Assembly: GCF_036067295.1 (NCBI RefSeq)
Contig: NZ_CP107954.1
Span: 7,316,001 to 7,380,000 of the forward strand
Length of the DNA stretch: 64,000 bases
Source of the DNA: Kribbella sp. NBC_00382
Lineage (GTDB): Bacteria; Actinomycetota; Actinomycetes; Propionibacteriales; Kribbellaceae
Reading direction: 5' to 3'
Position 1 is the first letter of the stretch, and every line of letters starts with the position of its first letter. A program made the position numbers and the translations under genes. The notes under the pieces were generated by a model that saw nothing but the letters and a program-made list of their open reading frames with translations, was not told the origin of the DNA and searched no databases. Shown here one piece after another: positions 45,340-54,464 of the stretch.

Positions 45340-47388
45340 ATGCCAGATCTGAACCGCCGTCGGTTTATGCAGCTCGCCGGTGGCACCGCCGCGCTCGCGG
45401 CGATGTCGAGCAGTATTGAGCAGGCCGCCGCGATCCCGGCCAACCGCCGGACCGGCAGCATCGAGGATGTCGAGCACATCGTCGTCCTGATGCAGGAGAA
45501 CCGGTCCTTCGACCACTACTTCGGCTCGCTGAAGGGCGTCCGCGGCTTCGGGGACCCGCGCCCGGTCACGCTGCCGAGCGGCAAGTCGGTCTTCCACCAG
45601 CAGAGCGGTACGAAGGAGATCCTCCCGTTCCGCCCGGACGCGGACAACCTGGGGCTGCAGTTCATCCAGGACCTGAACCACGACTGGGCCGGCGGCCACC
45701 GCGCGTTCAACAACGGCAAGTACGACCAGTGGATCCCGGCCAAGACGTCGACCACGATGGCGTACCTGACCCGCGAGGACATCCCGTTCCACTACGCGCT
45801 GGCGGACAAGTTCACCATCTGCGACTCGTACCACTGCTCGTTCATCGGCGCCACCGACCCGAACCGCTACTACATGTGGACCGGCTACGTCGGCAACGAC
45901 GGTACCGGCGGCGGCCCGGTCCTCGGCAACGACGAGCTGGGCTACGGCTGGACGACGTACCCGGAACGGCTCGAGCAGGCCGGCGTCTCGTGGAAGATCT
46001 ACCAGGACATCGGCGACGGCCTCGACGCCGACGGCGGGTGGGGCTGGATCAACGACCCGTACCGCGGCAACTACGGCGACAACTCGCTGCTGTACTTCAA
46101 CAACTACCGCAACGCCGCGCCGGGCAACCCGCTGTACGACAAGGCACGGACCGGTACGAACGCCAAGGCAGGCGAGAGCTTCTTCGGTCAGCTGCGTGAC
46201 GACGTCCAGAAGGACAAGCTCCCGCAGATCTCCTGGATCGCGGCGCCCGAGGCGTTCACCGAGCACCCGAACTGGCCGGCCAACTACGGCGCCTGGTACG
46301 TCTCGCAGATCCTCGAAGCGCTCACCTCGAACCCCGAGGTCTGGAGCAAGACCGCGCTGTTCATCACGTACGACGAGAACGACGGCTTCTTCGACCACGA
46401 GGTCCCGCCGTACCCGCCGATGTCCGCGTCGCAGGGTCTGTCGACCGTCGACGTCAAACCCGACCTGTACGCCGGTGGCCCGAGCTACGCCGCCGGTGCG
46501 TACGGGCTCGGCCAGCGGGTCCCGATGCTCGTCGTCTCGCCGTGGAGCACCGGCGGGTACACCTGCTCGGAGGTCTTCGACCACACCTCGATCATCCGCT
46601 TCATGGAGCGACGGTTCGGGGTGCACGAGCCGAACATCTCGCCCTGGCGGCGGGCGATCTGCGGTGACCTCACCTCGGCGTTCGACTTCGACAAGACCGA
46701 CAACAACCCCGGTACGTTGCCCGACACCTCGGCGTACGAGCCGCCGGACCGCGACACCCACCCGAGCTACGTGCCCAAGCCCCCGGCGGTCGGCACCATG
46801 CCGGTCCAGGAGCCGGGCGCCCGGCGGACCAGGCCGTTGCCCTACGCACCGTACGTCGACGGCGCCACCCAGGCCGGCAAGTACCAGCTGACGTTTGCCT
46901 CCGGCAACGATGCGGGCGCGCAGTTCCTGATCACCTCGGCGAACCGCACCGACGGCCCGTGGACCTACACCACCGAAGCCGGCAAGACGATCGCCGACAC
47001 TTGGAACACCGCCTACTCCGGCGGCGCCACCGACCTGACCGTCCACGGCCCGAACGGCTTCCTCCGCACCTTCAAGTCCAAGCCCGACACCGCCCTCGAG
47101 ATCACCGCCCGCCACAACGGCACCACCGGCGACCTCGACTTCACCCTCACCAACAGCAGCACGGCTGACGTCATCTTCACCCTCACGAACTCGTACGACG
47201 GCCGCCCCAAGCGCTTGAAGGTCCTCAAGGGCCGCACGACGCAGTACAAGCTGAACATCCACCACAGCAAGCAGTGGTACGACGTATCGGTGGTCGCCGA
47301 CACCGCCCCAACGTTCCTCCGCCGCTTCGCCGGCTACGTAGAAACCGGCGAAGCAGGCGTCAGCGACCCCGCCATCATCACCGCCTGA
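45340..47388 (+). CDS. Tat-exported phospholipase C (phosphocholine-type)
   Basis: A 682-residue secreted enzyme. MPDLNRRRFMQLAGGTAALA is a twin-arginine signal. The phosphoesterase domain starts with VLMQENRSFDHYFG (Glu53-Asn54 metal ligands), with later FITYDENDGFFDHE and FDHTSIIRFMERRFG motifs of the PLC/acid phosphatase family. Two C-terminal beta domains of about 90 residues each (from about 490) are the DUF756-type repeats of the phosphocholine-specific group. It likely releases phosphocholine from phosphatidylcholine outside the cell. The ATG at 45340 has GAGGAG upstream. A strong terminator follows. Confidence 0.93.
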   Translation: MPDLNRRRFMQLAGGTAALAAMSSSIEQAAAIPANRRTGSIEDVEHIVVLMQENRSFDHYFGSLKGVRGFGDPRPVTLPSGKSVFHQQSGTKEILPFRPDADNLGLQFIQDLNHDWAGGHRAFNNGKYDQWIPAKTSTTMAYLTREDIPFHYALADKFTICDSYHCSFIGATDPNRYYMWTGYVGNDGTGGGPVLGNDELGYGWTTYPERLEQAGVSWKIYQDIGDGLDADGGWGWINDPYRGNYGDNSLLYFNNYRNAAPGNPLYDKARTGTNAKAGESFFGQLRDDVQKDKLPQISWIAAPEAFTEHPNWPANYGAWYVSQILEALTSNPEVWSKTALFITYDENDGFFDHEVPPYPPMSASQGLSTVDVKPDLYAGGPSYAAGAYGLGQRVPMLVVSPWSTGGYTCSEVFDHTSIIRFMERRFGVHEPNISPWRRAICGDLTSAFDFDKTDNNPGTLPDTSAYEPPDRDTHPSYVPKPPAVGTMPVQEPGARRTRPLPYAPYVDGATQAGKYQLTFASGNDAGAQFLITSANRTDGPWTYTTEAGKTIADTWNTAYSGGATDLTVHGPNGFLRTFKSKPDTALEITARHNGTTGDLDFTLTNSSTADVIFTLTNSYDGRPKRLKVLKGRTTQYKLNIHHSKQWYDVSVVADTAPTFLRRFAGYVETGEAGVSDPAIITA

Positions 47389-47398
47389 CCCTGCCCCC

Positions 47399-47423
47399 CT
47401 GCCCCGGCGACAAGCCGGGGCAG
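47399..47423 (+). terminator. Terminator after phospholipase C
   Basis: CTGCCCCGGC and GCCGGGGCAG form a perfect 10-bp stem around GACAA, starting ten bases after the stop codon. Confidence 0.85.
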
Positions 47424-47426
47424 GCG

Positions 47427-47516
47427 TCAGGCGCCAGGTACTCCCCCCCACGCTCACCGTCTGGGTGAGGGGACTGCCGGGCCGTCTGCCGGGCTGGTGT
47501 CAGGCGCCAGATACTC
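47427..47516. repeat. Direct repeat pair TCAGGCGCCAGRTACTC
   Basis: The 17-base sequence TCAGGCGCCAGGTACTC (47427-47443) recurs at 47500-47516 with one change. A shorter version, GTCAGGCGACC, follows near 47546. The stretch from 47517 to about 47900 holds no plausible gene. It contains two inverted repeats: TAGTGCAC at 47666-47673 with GTGCACTA at 47712-47719, and CTCCTGTCCG at 47735-47744 with CGGACAGGAG at 47793-47802. These could frame an RNA. Confidence 0.6.
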
Positions 47517-47904
47517 GCCCACGCCGCCGTGGACGCTGTACGCGTCAGGCGACCGCCGCTTGCCCGCCGAACTGAGCTAGCTAGCCACGACATGCTCGCG
47601 CCTAGGTCGTGCTCGTCACCGCTGAAATCCGTGCCGGGGCGGCGGGTGGTGTGCCGATCGACAGGTAGTGCACCTCAACACGATGTACGCAGGCTGGCTC
47701 TGCGCGCTCAAGTGCACTAGGTGGCGTCTATTACCTCCTGTCCGTCGGCACGCCTCCCGACCGTGTGGCTGGCCCTGCCCAGACCCAACCGGCGGACAGG
47801 AGCGGATGAGTACCACCACCGGCGCTAAGGGCTTCCATCACACCCGACCGTTGCGAGCAGACGCCGGGCACTACCGCCGCTCGGGTTTGCCCCGCGTCGA
47901 TGGG

Positions 47905-48665
47905 ATCAACGCGTCCGCATCCACGCGCCCGAGGTGGCGCGCAGCGCCACGAGGCAGTTCTCCTCGCGTTTCGTGCAGCAACACCCCAAGCACCGGCGCT
48001 CAGGTCGCCGTCCCCAACGAAGGTCTGATCCCGTCAGCATCCAGGCGGACCCGAGGTGGCGCCCAGCGCCACGAGGCTTTACCCGCAGGCGGTAGACGGC
48101 TAGCCAGTAACAGCCAAGTACCTGCGCTCAGGTTGAGCCGCTTCGAAGGGCTCAGCGCCTCAGCATCCGCAGGTGCCGAGGTGCCGAGGTGGCGCTAGGC
48201 GCCACGACGCCTGCACCGGCCGACCGTTCGACCAGCGGAGCTGCCAGTTGCCAAACGCCAAGGGATTCACTCGTCGGAGGGGTCAACGCGTCAGCATCCA
48301 GGAGGTGGCGCCCAGCGCCACGAGGCAGCACCAGCCCAGCACCCGCGCTCAGGTCGCCGTCCCATCGACAGTCTGATCCCGTCAGCATCCAGGCGGAGCC
48401 GAGGTGGCGCCTGGCGCCACGAGGCTTTACTCGCGGGCGGACGGCGTCGAGCCAGCAACAGCCCAGTACCTGCGCTCAGGTTGAATCACTTCGAAGGACT
48501 CAGCGCGTCAGCATCCAGCCGGAGGCCGAGGTGGCGCCCCAGCGCCACGAGGCTGTACCCCGGGGACGAACGCAAGCGAGCACCGGCGCTCAGGTTGCCT
48601 GCATCGGAGGGGCCGACGCGTCAGCATCCAGGCGGAGCCGAGGTGGCGCGTAGCGCCACGAGGCT
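47905..48665. repeat. Array of seven ~115-bp units, each with a GTGGCGC hairpin
   Basis: Seven degenerate units follow each other. Each ends in GAGGTGGCGC-N3/4-GCGCCACGAGGC; the GAG starts are at 47931, 48053, 48186, 48302, 48401, 48528 and 48640 (spacings 99-133). The 7-bp stem is invariant while the loop changes (GCA, CCA, TAG, CCA, CTG, CCCA, GTA). Before each hairpin is CGTCAGCATCCAGGCGGAGC or a variant. Between units lies GCGCTCAGGT plus a variable part that alternates between two types, so units 2-3 and 5-6 look like a duplicated block about 348 bp apart. Open frames across it are not protein-like. The last hairpin ends 14 bp before the LAL regulator stop. Confidence 0.85.
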
Positions 48666-48678
48666 GTTCTCACGTGGG

Positions 48679-51297
48679 TTAGCGGGTTAGGTGGGGGGCT
48701 AGGTCGTGGCGGGAGTGGACTTCTAGTTTTCGCATGGCGTGGGAGAGGTGGTCTTCTATGGTGCTTACGGAGAGGGTGAGAGTAGCGGCGATGCGGGTGT
48801 TGCTGAGGCCTTCTGCGGCTAGGCGGGCTACTTCTAGTTCTCTTGGGGAGAGGGCGTTGCCGTAGCCTCGGCGGCCTCGTTTGGGGGTGATGGGGACGCC
48901 TGCTTCGCGGAGAGCTTCGCGGCAGCGGCGGGCGTCGGCTCGGGCGCCCATTGCTTCGTAGGTGTTGGCGATCGAGATCAGGTCGTTGGGGTCACCGTGA
49001 GCCAGTAGGAGTCGGCCGCGGGCTTCCAGGGCTATGGATTCGTCGTAGTGTCTGCCCATTGCTCGGTATTGGTCGGCGGCGGTGGTGAACAGGTCTGGTG
49101 ATTGCTCGAGGACGGCGTGGATCAGCGAGACAGCCGCCGTCGCGGCGGGCGCGTCCAAGTCGTCGACCGCCGCGGTGAACCTTGCCGCCAGTTCGTGTGT
49201 GGCGACCTTTGAATGAGGGAGCCCGCTGAAGGCGCAGGTCAGTAGGTCGCTCGCCCAGGCCCAGCCGTGCTTGTGGATCACCATGGCGATGCATTCGTCC
49301 ACAGGAGCGTCGGCGTAAGGGCCGAGGGCAGCTGCCGCAGCCGCGCGGAGGGGCCACGGGCCGCGGACAGTCGTGTCCAGGACCGACTCGAGTAGTTGTT
49401 TGCCTCCAGCAACATCACCTTGGGCCAGGCGGAGGCGGCCGTCGACGAGGTCCAGTTCGGCACGCACCAAAGGTAGGTTGGCTGCCTCTAGGCGGGCCCG
49501 GGCCAGGCGGTCCGCCAGGCCGGACCAGTTGCCGGCAGCAAAGTCCAGTCGCGCCCTGACCGCGGCGATTGCTGTTCTGGTGAAAGGGTTCTCGGTTTCG
49601 GCGGCGCGGTCGAGCAACGCGGTACTGCGCCGATCGTGCCCCAACCACGCCAACCCGCTGGCGACCTCAACCCCATCAGCCTCGTCGACTTCACCAAGAG
49701 CCAACCGGAACCGCGCCTGATTCCGCCGTACTGCGAGTTGCCCCGCCCCCTCTGCATGATCACCCACCAAAAGCAGCGCGTGCTCCAGCCACCCACGCTG
49801 CTCAGCAATCGAGTCAGGCCCCATCGTCGGTACCGCCAACGCCGACAAAGCCCAAGCCGCCGACTCCGGATCCGAACCCAACTCGCTGACAGCCGCCGCC
49901 AGCTCCCGCCGCCCGGCGCAGATCTCCCCCGCCTGCTCAGAAAGCAACAACCCCAACGCCAACCGCAACCGCCCGCGAACAGCACTCGCAACGCTAGAGC
50001 CGCCCAGTACAGTCCGAAGTGTCGCGACAGCATCCTCAAGCGCACCAGTAGCCGACGCAGCCTGCCCCAGCTTCACTGCCAACCGCGCGCGATCCCCCCA
50101 CGGCAACGCCTCCAACTCCAGCATCTCCGTCAACTGGCAGACGGCCGCAGCATGATCGCCCCGGCTGACCGCATGCTCGGCAGCAAGCTCCGAGTGGATC
50201 ATCCAGTCCCCAAGAGACCCACCAAGCCGTGAGTGCACAGCGATTTGCGCATGATCCGGAGGCTCGACCGCAGCCAGCGCGCCAGCGGCCCGGCGATGCA
50301 GTCGTCGTACTTCGTCCGGCGGGATCGTCTCGTAGATCGCGCGACGAGCGAGCGCATGGCGCAGGTCGTATAGGCCTGGTTTCGGTTCGCCGAGGAGACC
50401 GCGGGCCAACCCGGCGTCCATCGCAGCCGTCAACTGGTGCCCGGAGACCTCGGCGACGACGCCCAGGATCGCTTCTGACGCAGGCGCATCGAGTACGGCG
50501 GCAGCGCGGATCACCGCGCGGGAAGAGTCCGGAAGCTGCTGAAGCCGAATGGTGAGCGAGGCCCGCAAAGCGACGGGCGCCGGTTTGCTAGCCAAGGCCC
50601 GCAGCAATGTATCGCCGCGCCCCAGCGTTTCGTCACGAAGGAGCTCCTCGACGACAAACGGAAGACCGCCGGTGCGCTTGACCAACTCATCGGCCAATGC
50701 CGTCGGCAACGACTTCACGCCGAGCAAACCAGCGGCCAACTCTTGTACTGCAGGAGGCTCCAACGGCTGAACCCGTACTTCGGTCGCCCGCGCCCCCGTT
50801 GGTACGCAGCCAGCCAGCGCCGTGATCTCGCCCGCATGCTGAGTGTCCTCCGGACGGTACGTGCCGATCAGCACGAACTCGCGAGGCAGCCGGCCCGCGA
50901 GGAAACGCAGCAGTTGCAGGGTTCCAGGGTCGGCCCAATGCAGATCCTCCACCACGAGAACGGTCGGTCCGGCGCCGGACAGCTGCTCCAGCACGGAGCT
51001 GAAGACGGCGTGGCGCGTACCTGAGCGCAGTACCGGCTCTCCGATGGCTTCGAGCACGGGAGCCAGAGGGATCTGCTCCTCCACCGGCCGGCACTGGCCG
51101 ACCAGCCATCGGCCGGTGTGCGATCCCTGTACCTCCGCGACCAACCGGCTCTTGCCGACCCCTGCTTCCCCGACGACCAGTACCAGCCCGGGAACGGCCC
51201 GCAGCGCGGATCGTAGTACCCGGAGCTCTTGCTCCCTCCCCACCAACTTCACGAGTTCACCGATGCATTCGGCGTTGGGCGGCCATGGCGGCGCCAC
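48679..51297 (-). CDS. LAL-type LuxR-family transcriptional regulator
   Basis: An 872-residue ATP-binding regulator. The Walker A is GEAGVGKS (43-50) and the Walker B region is VLVVEDLHWAD (about 113-123). A long helical TPR-like middle is followed by a C-terminal LuxR helix-turn-helix (ALSPRELEVARLAAEGLSNT). The ATG at 51297 overlaps the upstream gene by 41 bp; a GTG at 51252, 4 bp after that gene's stop, is an alternative. It is the last gene of the operon that begins with the encapsulin and geosmin synthase genes, so it could regulate that operon. The trigger is unknown. Confidence 0.88.
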   Translation of the reverse strand: MAPPWPPNAECIGELVKLVGREQELRVLRSALRAVPGLVLVVGEAGVGKSRLVAEVQGSHTGRWLVGQCRPVEEQIPLAPVLEAIGEPVLRSGTRHAVFSSVLEQLSGAGPTVLVVEDLHWADPGTLQLLRFLAGRLPREFVLIGTYRPEDTQHAGEITALAGCVPTGARATEVRVQPLEPPAVQELAAGLLGVKSLPTALADELVKRTGGLPFVVEELLRDETLGRGDTLLRALASKPAPVALRASLTIRLQQLPDSSRAVIRAAAVLDAPASEAILGVVAEVSGHQLTAAMDAGLARGLLGEPKPGLYDLRHALARRAIYETIPPDEVRRLHRRAAGALAAVEPPDHAQIAVHSRLGGSLGDWMIHSELAAEHAVSRGDHAAAVCQLTEMLELEALPWGDRARLAVKLGQAASATGALEDAVATLRTVLGGSSVASAVRGRLRLALGLLLSEQAGEICAGRRELAAAVSELGSDPESAAWALSALAVPTMGPDSIAEQRGWLEHALLLVGDHAEGAGQLAVRRNQARFRLALGEVDEADGVEVASGLAWLGHDRRSTALLDRAAETENPFTRTAIAAVRARLDFAAGNWSGLADRLARARLEAANLPLVRAELDLVDGRLRLAQGDVAGGKQLLESVLDTTVRGPWPLRAAAAAALGPYADAPVDECIAMVIHKHGWAWASDLLTCAFSGLPHSKVATHELAARFTAAVDDLDAPAATAAVSLIHAVLEQSPDLFTTAADQYRAMGRHYDESIALEARGRLLLAHGDPNDLISIANTYEAMGARADARRCREALREAGVPITPKRGRRGYGNALSPRELEVARLAAEGLSNTRIAATLTLSVSTIEDHLSHAMRKLEVHSRHDLAPHLTR

Positions 51298-52585
51298 CGG
51301 TCAGAACCACCAGGAGCGTGGCCAGGGACCAGCGACGGAGGACTTGGACCGTACGGTCGTTGGGAGGTGGGGTGGCGGCCGTCTGGGGAGCGATGGTGAT
51401 CTCCGAAGGAGTGGGCCGGATCGGACGGGGAGTCGGCGTGGGCGTCGGGGTCGGAGGCGGAGGCGGCGCCAGCGGGAGATCGGCCACGGGCGTCGGAGTC
51501 GGCGACGGCGTGGGTGTCGGCGTAGGCGTGGGGGGAGGCGAAGGCCGCACAGAAGGAGGCGGCGTGGGAGTAGGCGTAGGAGTGGGAGAAGGCGTGGGTG
51601 TCGGAGTAGGCGTCGGAGTCGGAGAGGGCTTGGGAGTTGGCGTCGGCGTAGGCCGAGGCGGCGTAGGAGTCGGGGTCGGCGGAGGCGGAGGTGGTGGCGG
51701 CGGAGGTGCGGTGTAAAGACAGCCCGCGGCATCAGAGCCGACAGCAGCCGGCAAGGTCGCCAAAGAGGTCGAAGAGCCGTCCAGCCCCACGCGATACAGG
51801 TGGCTCCGCGAGCCATACCCTGTCCGCACGGCGTACAGCACCCCGCCCGACATCACCACCGAGCTATAAGAGTCGCGCCCAGGTATCCCCCGCACAGTAG
51901 CGACGACTTTCACCTTGCCCCGTTGAGGATCCAGACTCACCACCCGAGCCTTCTGCCCAGACGTCGAGATCCCATAGAGCAACCCGTCCACCGGATTCAC
52001 CGCGAAATCATCCACCGACAACGCCAGCAACACCGACGACAGATGCACCACCTTCACGACTGACTTGTACGTCGTACTGCCCGGGTCGATGTCCATCGTG
52101 TACAGCCGATGCCCGTCGCGCAGGTACAGCCGCGACCCCGCCACCGCCCCGGCCGTCGGGTCGGCGACCCCACCGACACCGACCCTCACCTGACCGAGAT
52201 CGGTGACGGCGCCGCGGCGATCGACGGTCACCAGGTGCGGCCGCCGACGCAACCACCCCGACCTGTCCCGCGTAGCGATCCCATAAACCAGGTCCTGATC
52301 TTTGGCATAACCCGCAGCGTTGATCTGGTAGTCGAGCCGTCCAAGGTCGGTACTCCGCCCCGACGGCAACTCCACCAATGCCAACCGCGACAAAGAGCTG
52401 TACCCCGCCGTCTGGAACTGCAGCATCGAGCAGTCCGCAGCCGCATCCGACGAGCCCGCAACCAGTACGGTCGTCAGGCAAGCGAGGACGAAGGCACCCA
52501 CACCCGCCGACGCACGCAGTACGGGGCGTACGCCGGCGAGCGGGGCAACCAAAGGGCGGGCAATCGAAGGACGGGCCATCGTCAT
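51257..52585 (-). CDS. Membrane-anchored beta-propeller protein with Pro-Thr stalk
   Basis: A 442-residue surface protein. A hydrophobic N-terminal signal (about residues 22-48) is followed by a 240-residue beta-propeller-like domain of DUF6923 type (DLVYGIATRDRSGW; DGLLYGISTSGQKARVVSLD). Then comes a stalk of about 110 residues almost purely Pro and Thr with Ser and Lys (TPTPTP runs), and a C-terminal membrane helix with the basic end RRMHR. There is no LPxTG. The stalk should hold the propeller away from the membrane. Its ATG overlaps the stop of the bestrophin-like gene (ATGA). Role unknown; it is part of the terpenoid operon by position only. Confidence 0.8.
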   Translation of the reverse strand: MTMARPSIARPLVAPLAGVRPVLRASAGVGAFVLACLTTVLVAGSSDAAADCSMLQFQTAGYSSLSRLALVELPSGRSTDLGRLDYQINAAGYAKDQDLVYGIATRDRSGWLRRRPHLVTVDRRGAVTDLGQVRVGVGGVADPTAGAVAGSRLYLRDGHRLYTMDIDPGSTTYKSVVKVVHLSSVLLALSVDDFAVNPVDGLLYGISTSGQKARVVSLDPQRGKVKVVATVRGIPGRDSYSSVVMSGGVLYAVRTGYGSRSHLYRVGLDGSSTSLATLPAAVGSDAAGCLYTAPPPPPPPPPPTPTPTPPRPTPTPTPKPSPTPTPTPTPTPSPTPTPTPTPPPSVRPSPPPTPTPTPTPSPTPTPVADLPLAPPPPPTPTPTPTPRPIRPTPSEITIAPQTAATPPPNDRTVQVLRRWSLATLLVVLTGGAAMAAQRRMHR

Positions 52586-53349
52586 CCGCCGTGACTCAGC
52601 CTGGCCAGCGCCGCGACGAAGGCGTCAGGCCCCACACTCGCGCCACCGCTGAACGGGTTCTGCAGCTGGTAGATCGCGAACAGCAGCAGCCCGATCGCCC
52701 CGGACAGCATCGACACGATGATCGCGTACGAGTACAGCCCCGGCCCGCCGAACATGAACATCAGCGCCACCGACATCACGCTGCCGACCATGATCGCGAA
52801 CCAGACGACCGCACTGACCCCGCTGCCCGCGGCGTTCAGCCGCACCTGCCTTGCCTGGTAGACGTTCCAGACCTGGTTGGCGGCCTCGACGCGACTGTTC
52901 TCCTGCCGCTCGGTCGTCGTCTTCGCGCGTTCGACCGTCGTCTGCAGGTTGGACAACAGCGTCCATCCCTCGGCGCTGGTCGGCCGGCCCGCCTTCATGT
53001 CCGGCCACTCCTGCTCCGACACCACGGTCGCGTACGACTGGGTCAGCTCCTCGACCTTCACCCGATCCGCCGGCGCGAGCGACTCACTCGCCCACTGCAC
53101 CGCGACGAGCGCGTTCGCTTCGTCGTACGTCGTGTCCTGCGCCTTGTCCATCGCGTCGAACAACGAGATCAGCACGAACGCGGCGATCACCACGTTCACC
53201 CCGCCGACAACCGTGAAGACCTGGCCGGCTACCTCGTTGTTCGCCTCACGGCCCTCCCGTTGCCGAGCCCGGCGCAGGACGACCGCCAGCACGGCGGTCA
53301 CCGCCATCACCCCGACCACCCAGAACAGACCACTCACCAGAAGATTCAT
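52582..53349 (-). CDS. Bestrophin-like DUF4239 membrane protein
   Basis: A 255-residue membrane protein with two N-terminal helices (MNLLVSGLFWVVGVMAVTAV; VFTVVGGVNVVIAAFVLISL), a soluble helical middle and two C-terminal helices. The pattern fits DUF4239, which is distantly bestrophin-like, hence possibly an anion channel. The ATG at 53349 overlaps the ispG stop (ATGA), so it is translationally coupled to isoprenoid genes. What a membrane channel does there is unknown. Confidence 0.75.
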   Translation of the reverse strand: MNLLVSGLFWVVGVMAVTAVLAVVLRRARQREGREANNEVAGQVFTVVGGVNVVIAAFVLISLFDAMDKAQDTTYDEANALVAVQWASESLAPADRVKVEELTQSYATVVSEQEWPDMKAGRPTSAEGWTLLSNLQTTVERAKTTTERQENSRVEAANQVWNVYQARQVRLNAAGSGVSAVVWFAIMVGSVMSVALMFMFGGPGLYSYAIIVSMLSGAIGLLLFAIYQLQNPFSGGASVGPDAFVAALARLSHGG

Positions 53350-54464
53350 GAGTCCTCCCCCACAGCCGCAGGCCACTCGTGGCTCATCGCCTCCTCGAGC
53401 AGCGCCTCGACGATCTGGCTCTCCGGGACGGTCCGGACGATCTCGCCCTTGACGAAGATCTGGCCCTTGCCGTTGCCCGACGACACCCCGAGATCGGCCT
53501 CCCGCGCCTCGCCGGGTCCGTTGACGACGCAGCCCATCACGGCCACTCGGAGCGGTACCGGGAAGCCTTCGAACGCAGCTGTCACCTGCTCGGCCAGCTT
53601 GTAGACGTCCACCTGCGCGCGCCCACACGACGGGCAGGAGACGATCTCCAGCCGGCGCGGCCGCAGCCCGAGCGACTCGAGGATCCCGATCCCGACCTTG
53701 ATCTCCTCGACCGGCGGCGCCGACAGCGAGACCCGGATCGTGTCCCCGATCCCCTCGGCGAGCAGCACGCCGAACGCGACGGCCGACTTGATCGTGCCCT
53801 GGAACAACGGCCCGGCCTCGGTCACGCCGAGATGCAACGGGTAGTCACACTTGCGCGCCAGCTCGCGGTAGGCGGCCACCATCACCCGCGGATCATGGTG
53901 CTTCACCGAGATTTTCAGATCGGTGAACCCGTGCTCCTCGAACAGCGAGCACTCCCACAACGCCGACTCCACCAGCGCCGCCGGAGTGGCTTTCCCGTAC
54001 TTCGCCAGCAGCCGCTGGTCCAGCGACCCCGCGTTGACGCCGATCCTGATCGGCACCGACGCCGCCGACGCGGCCCGGGCGATCTCCGCGATCTTGTCGT
54101 CGAACTGCTTGATGTTGCCCGGATTCACCCGTACCGCCGCACACCCCGCGTCGATCGCCGCGAACACGTACCGCGGCTGGAAGTGAATGTCAGCCACCAC
54201 CGGAATCCCCGACTTCGCAGCAATCGCAGGCAGCGCATCCGCATCATCCTGCGAAGGCACCGCCACCCGCACGATCTGGCACCCAGCCGCCGTCAGCTCC
54301 GCAATCTGCCGCAACGTCGCCTCGACATCAGCCGTCGGCGTAGTCGTCATCGACTGCACGGACACCGGCGCCCCACCCCCGACCGGCACGCTCCCGACGG
54401 CCAGCGCTCGCGACTTGCGTCGTAGCACCGGCAGCTCTGGTAGACCCAGCTGTACGGCGGTCAT
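53346..54464 (-). CDS. ispG: 4-hydroxy-3-methylbut-2-en-1-yl diphosphate synthase (IspG/GcpE)
   Basis: A 372-residue Fe-S enzyme of the MEP pathway, converting MEcPP to HMBPP. SVQSMTTTPTADVEATLRQI is the N-terminal barrel signature. The 4Fe-4S ligands are the Cys in VSCPSCGRAQVDVYKLAEQV and in MGCVVNGPGEA. Length is typical for bacteria. The ATG overlaps the ispH stop (ATGA). It sits in the geosmin/encapsulin operon, so it is probably an extra, pathway-dedicated copy, though the rest of the genome is not visible. Confidence 0.96.
   Translation of the reverse strand: MTAVQLGLPELPVLRRKSRALAVGSVPVGGGAPVSVQSMTTTPTADVEATLRQIAELTAAGCQIVRVAVPSQDDADALPAIAAKSGIPVVADIHFQPRYVFAAIDAGCAAVRVNPGNIKQFDDKIAEIARAASAASVPIRIGVNAGSLDQRLLAKYGKATPAALVESALWECSLFEEHGFTDLKISVKHHDPRVMVAAYRELARKCDYPLHLGVTEAGPLFQGTIKSAVAFGVLLAEGIGDTIRVSLSAPPVEEIKVGIGILESLGLRPRRLEIVSCPSCGRAQVDVYKLAEQVTAAFEGFPVPLRVAVMGCVVNGPGEAREADLGVSSGNGKGQIFVKGEIVRTVPESQIVEALLEEAMSHEWPAAVGEDS

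Noticed and set aside
47668..48198. Open frame of 176 codons, and others, across the hairpin array.
   Set aside because: The translations follow the repeat units in changing frames, are Arg/Ala/Ser low-complexity and have no ribosome binding site. They arise from GC-rich repeats.
47905..48665. CRISPR array or integron attC cassettes.
   Set aside because: Units are 99-133 bp, conserved blocks are spread over the unit, there are no uniform 21-37 bp repeats with unique spacers, no cas genes, no integrase and no cassette genes.
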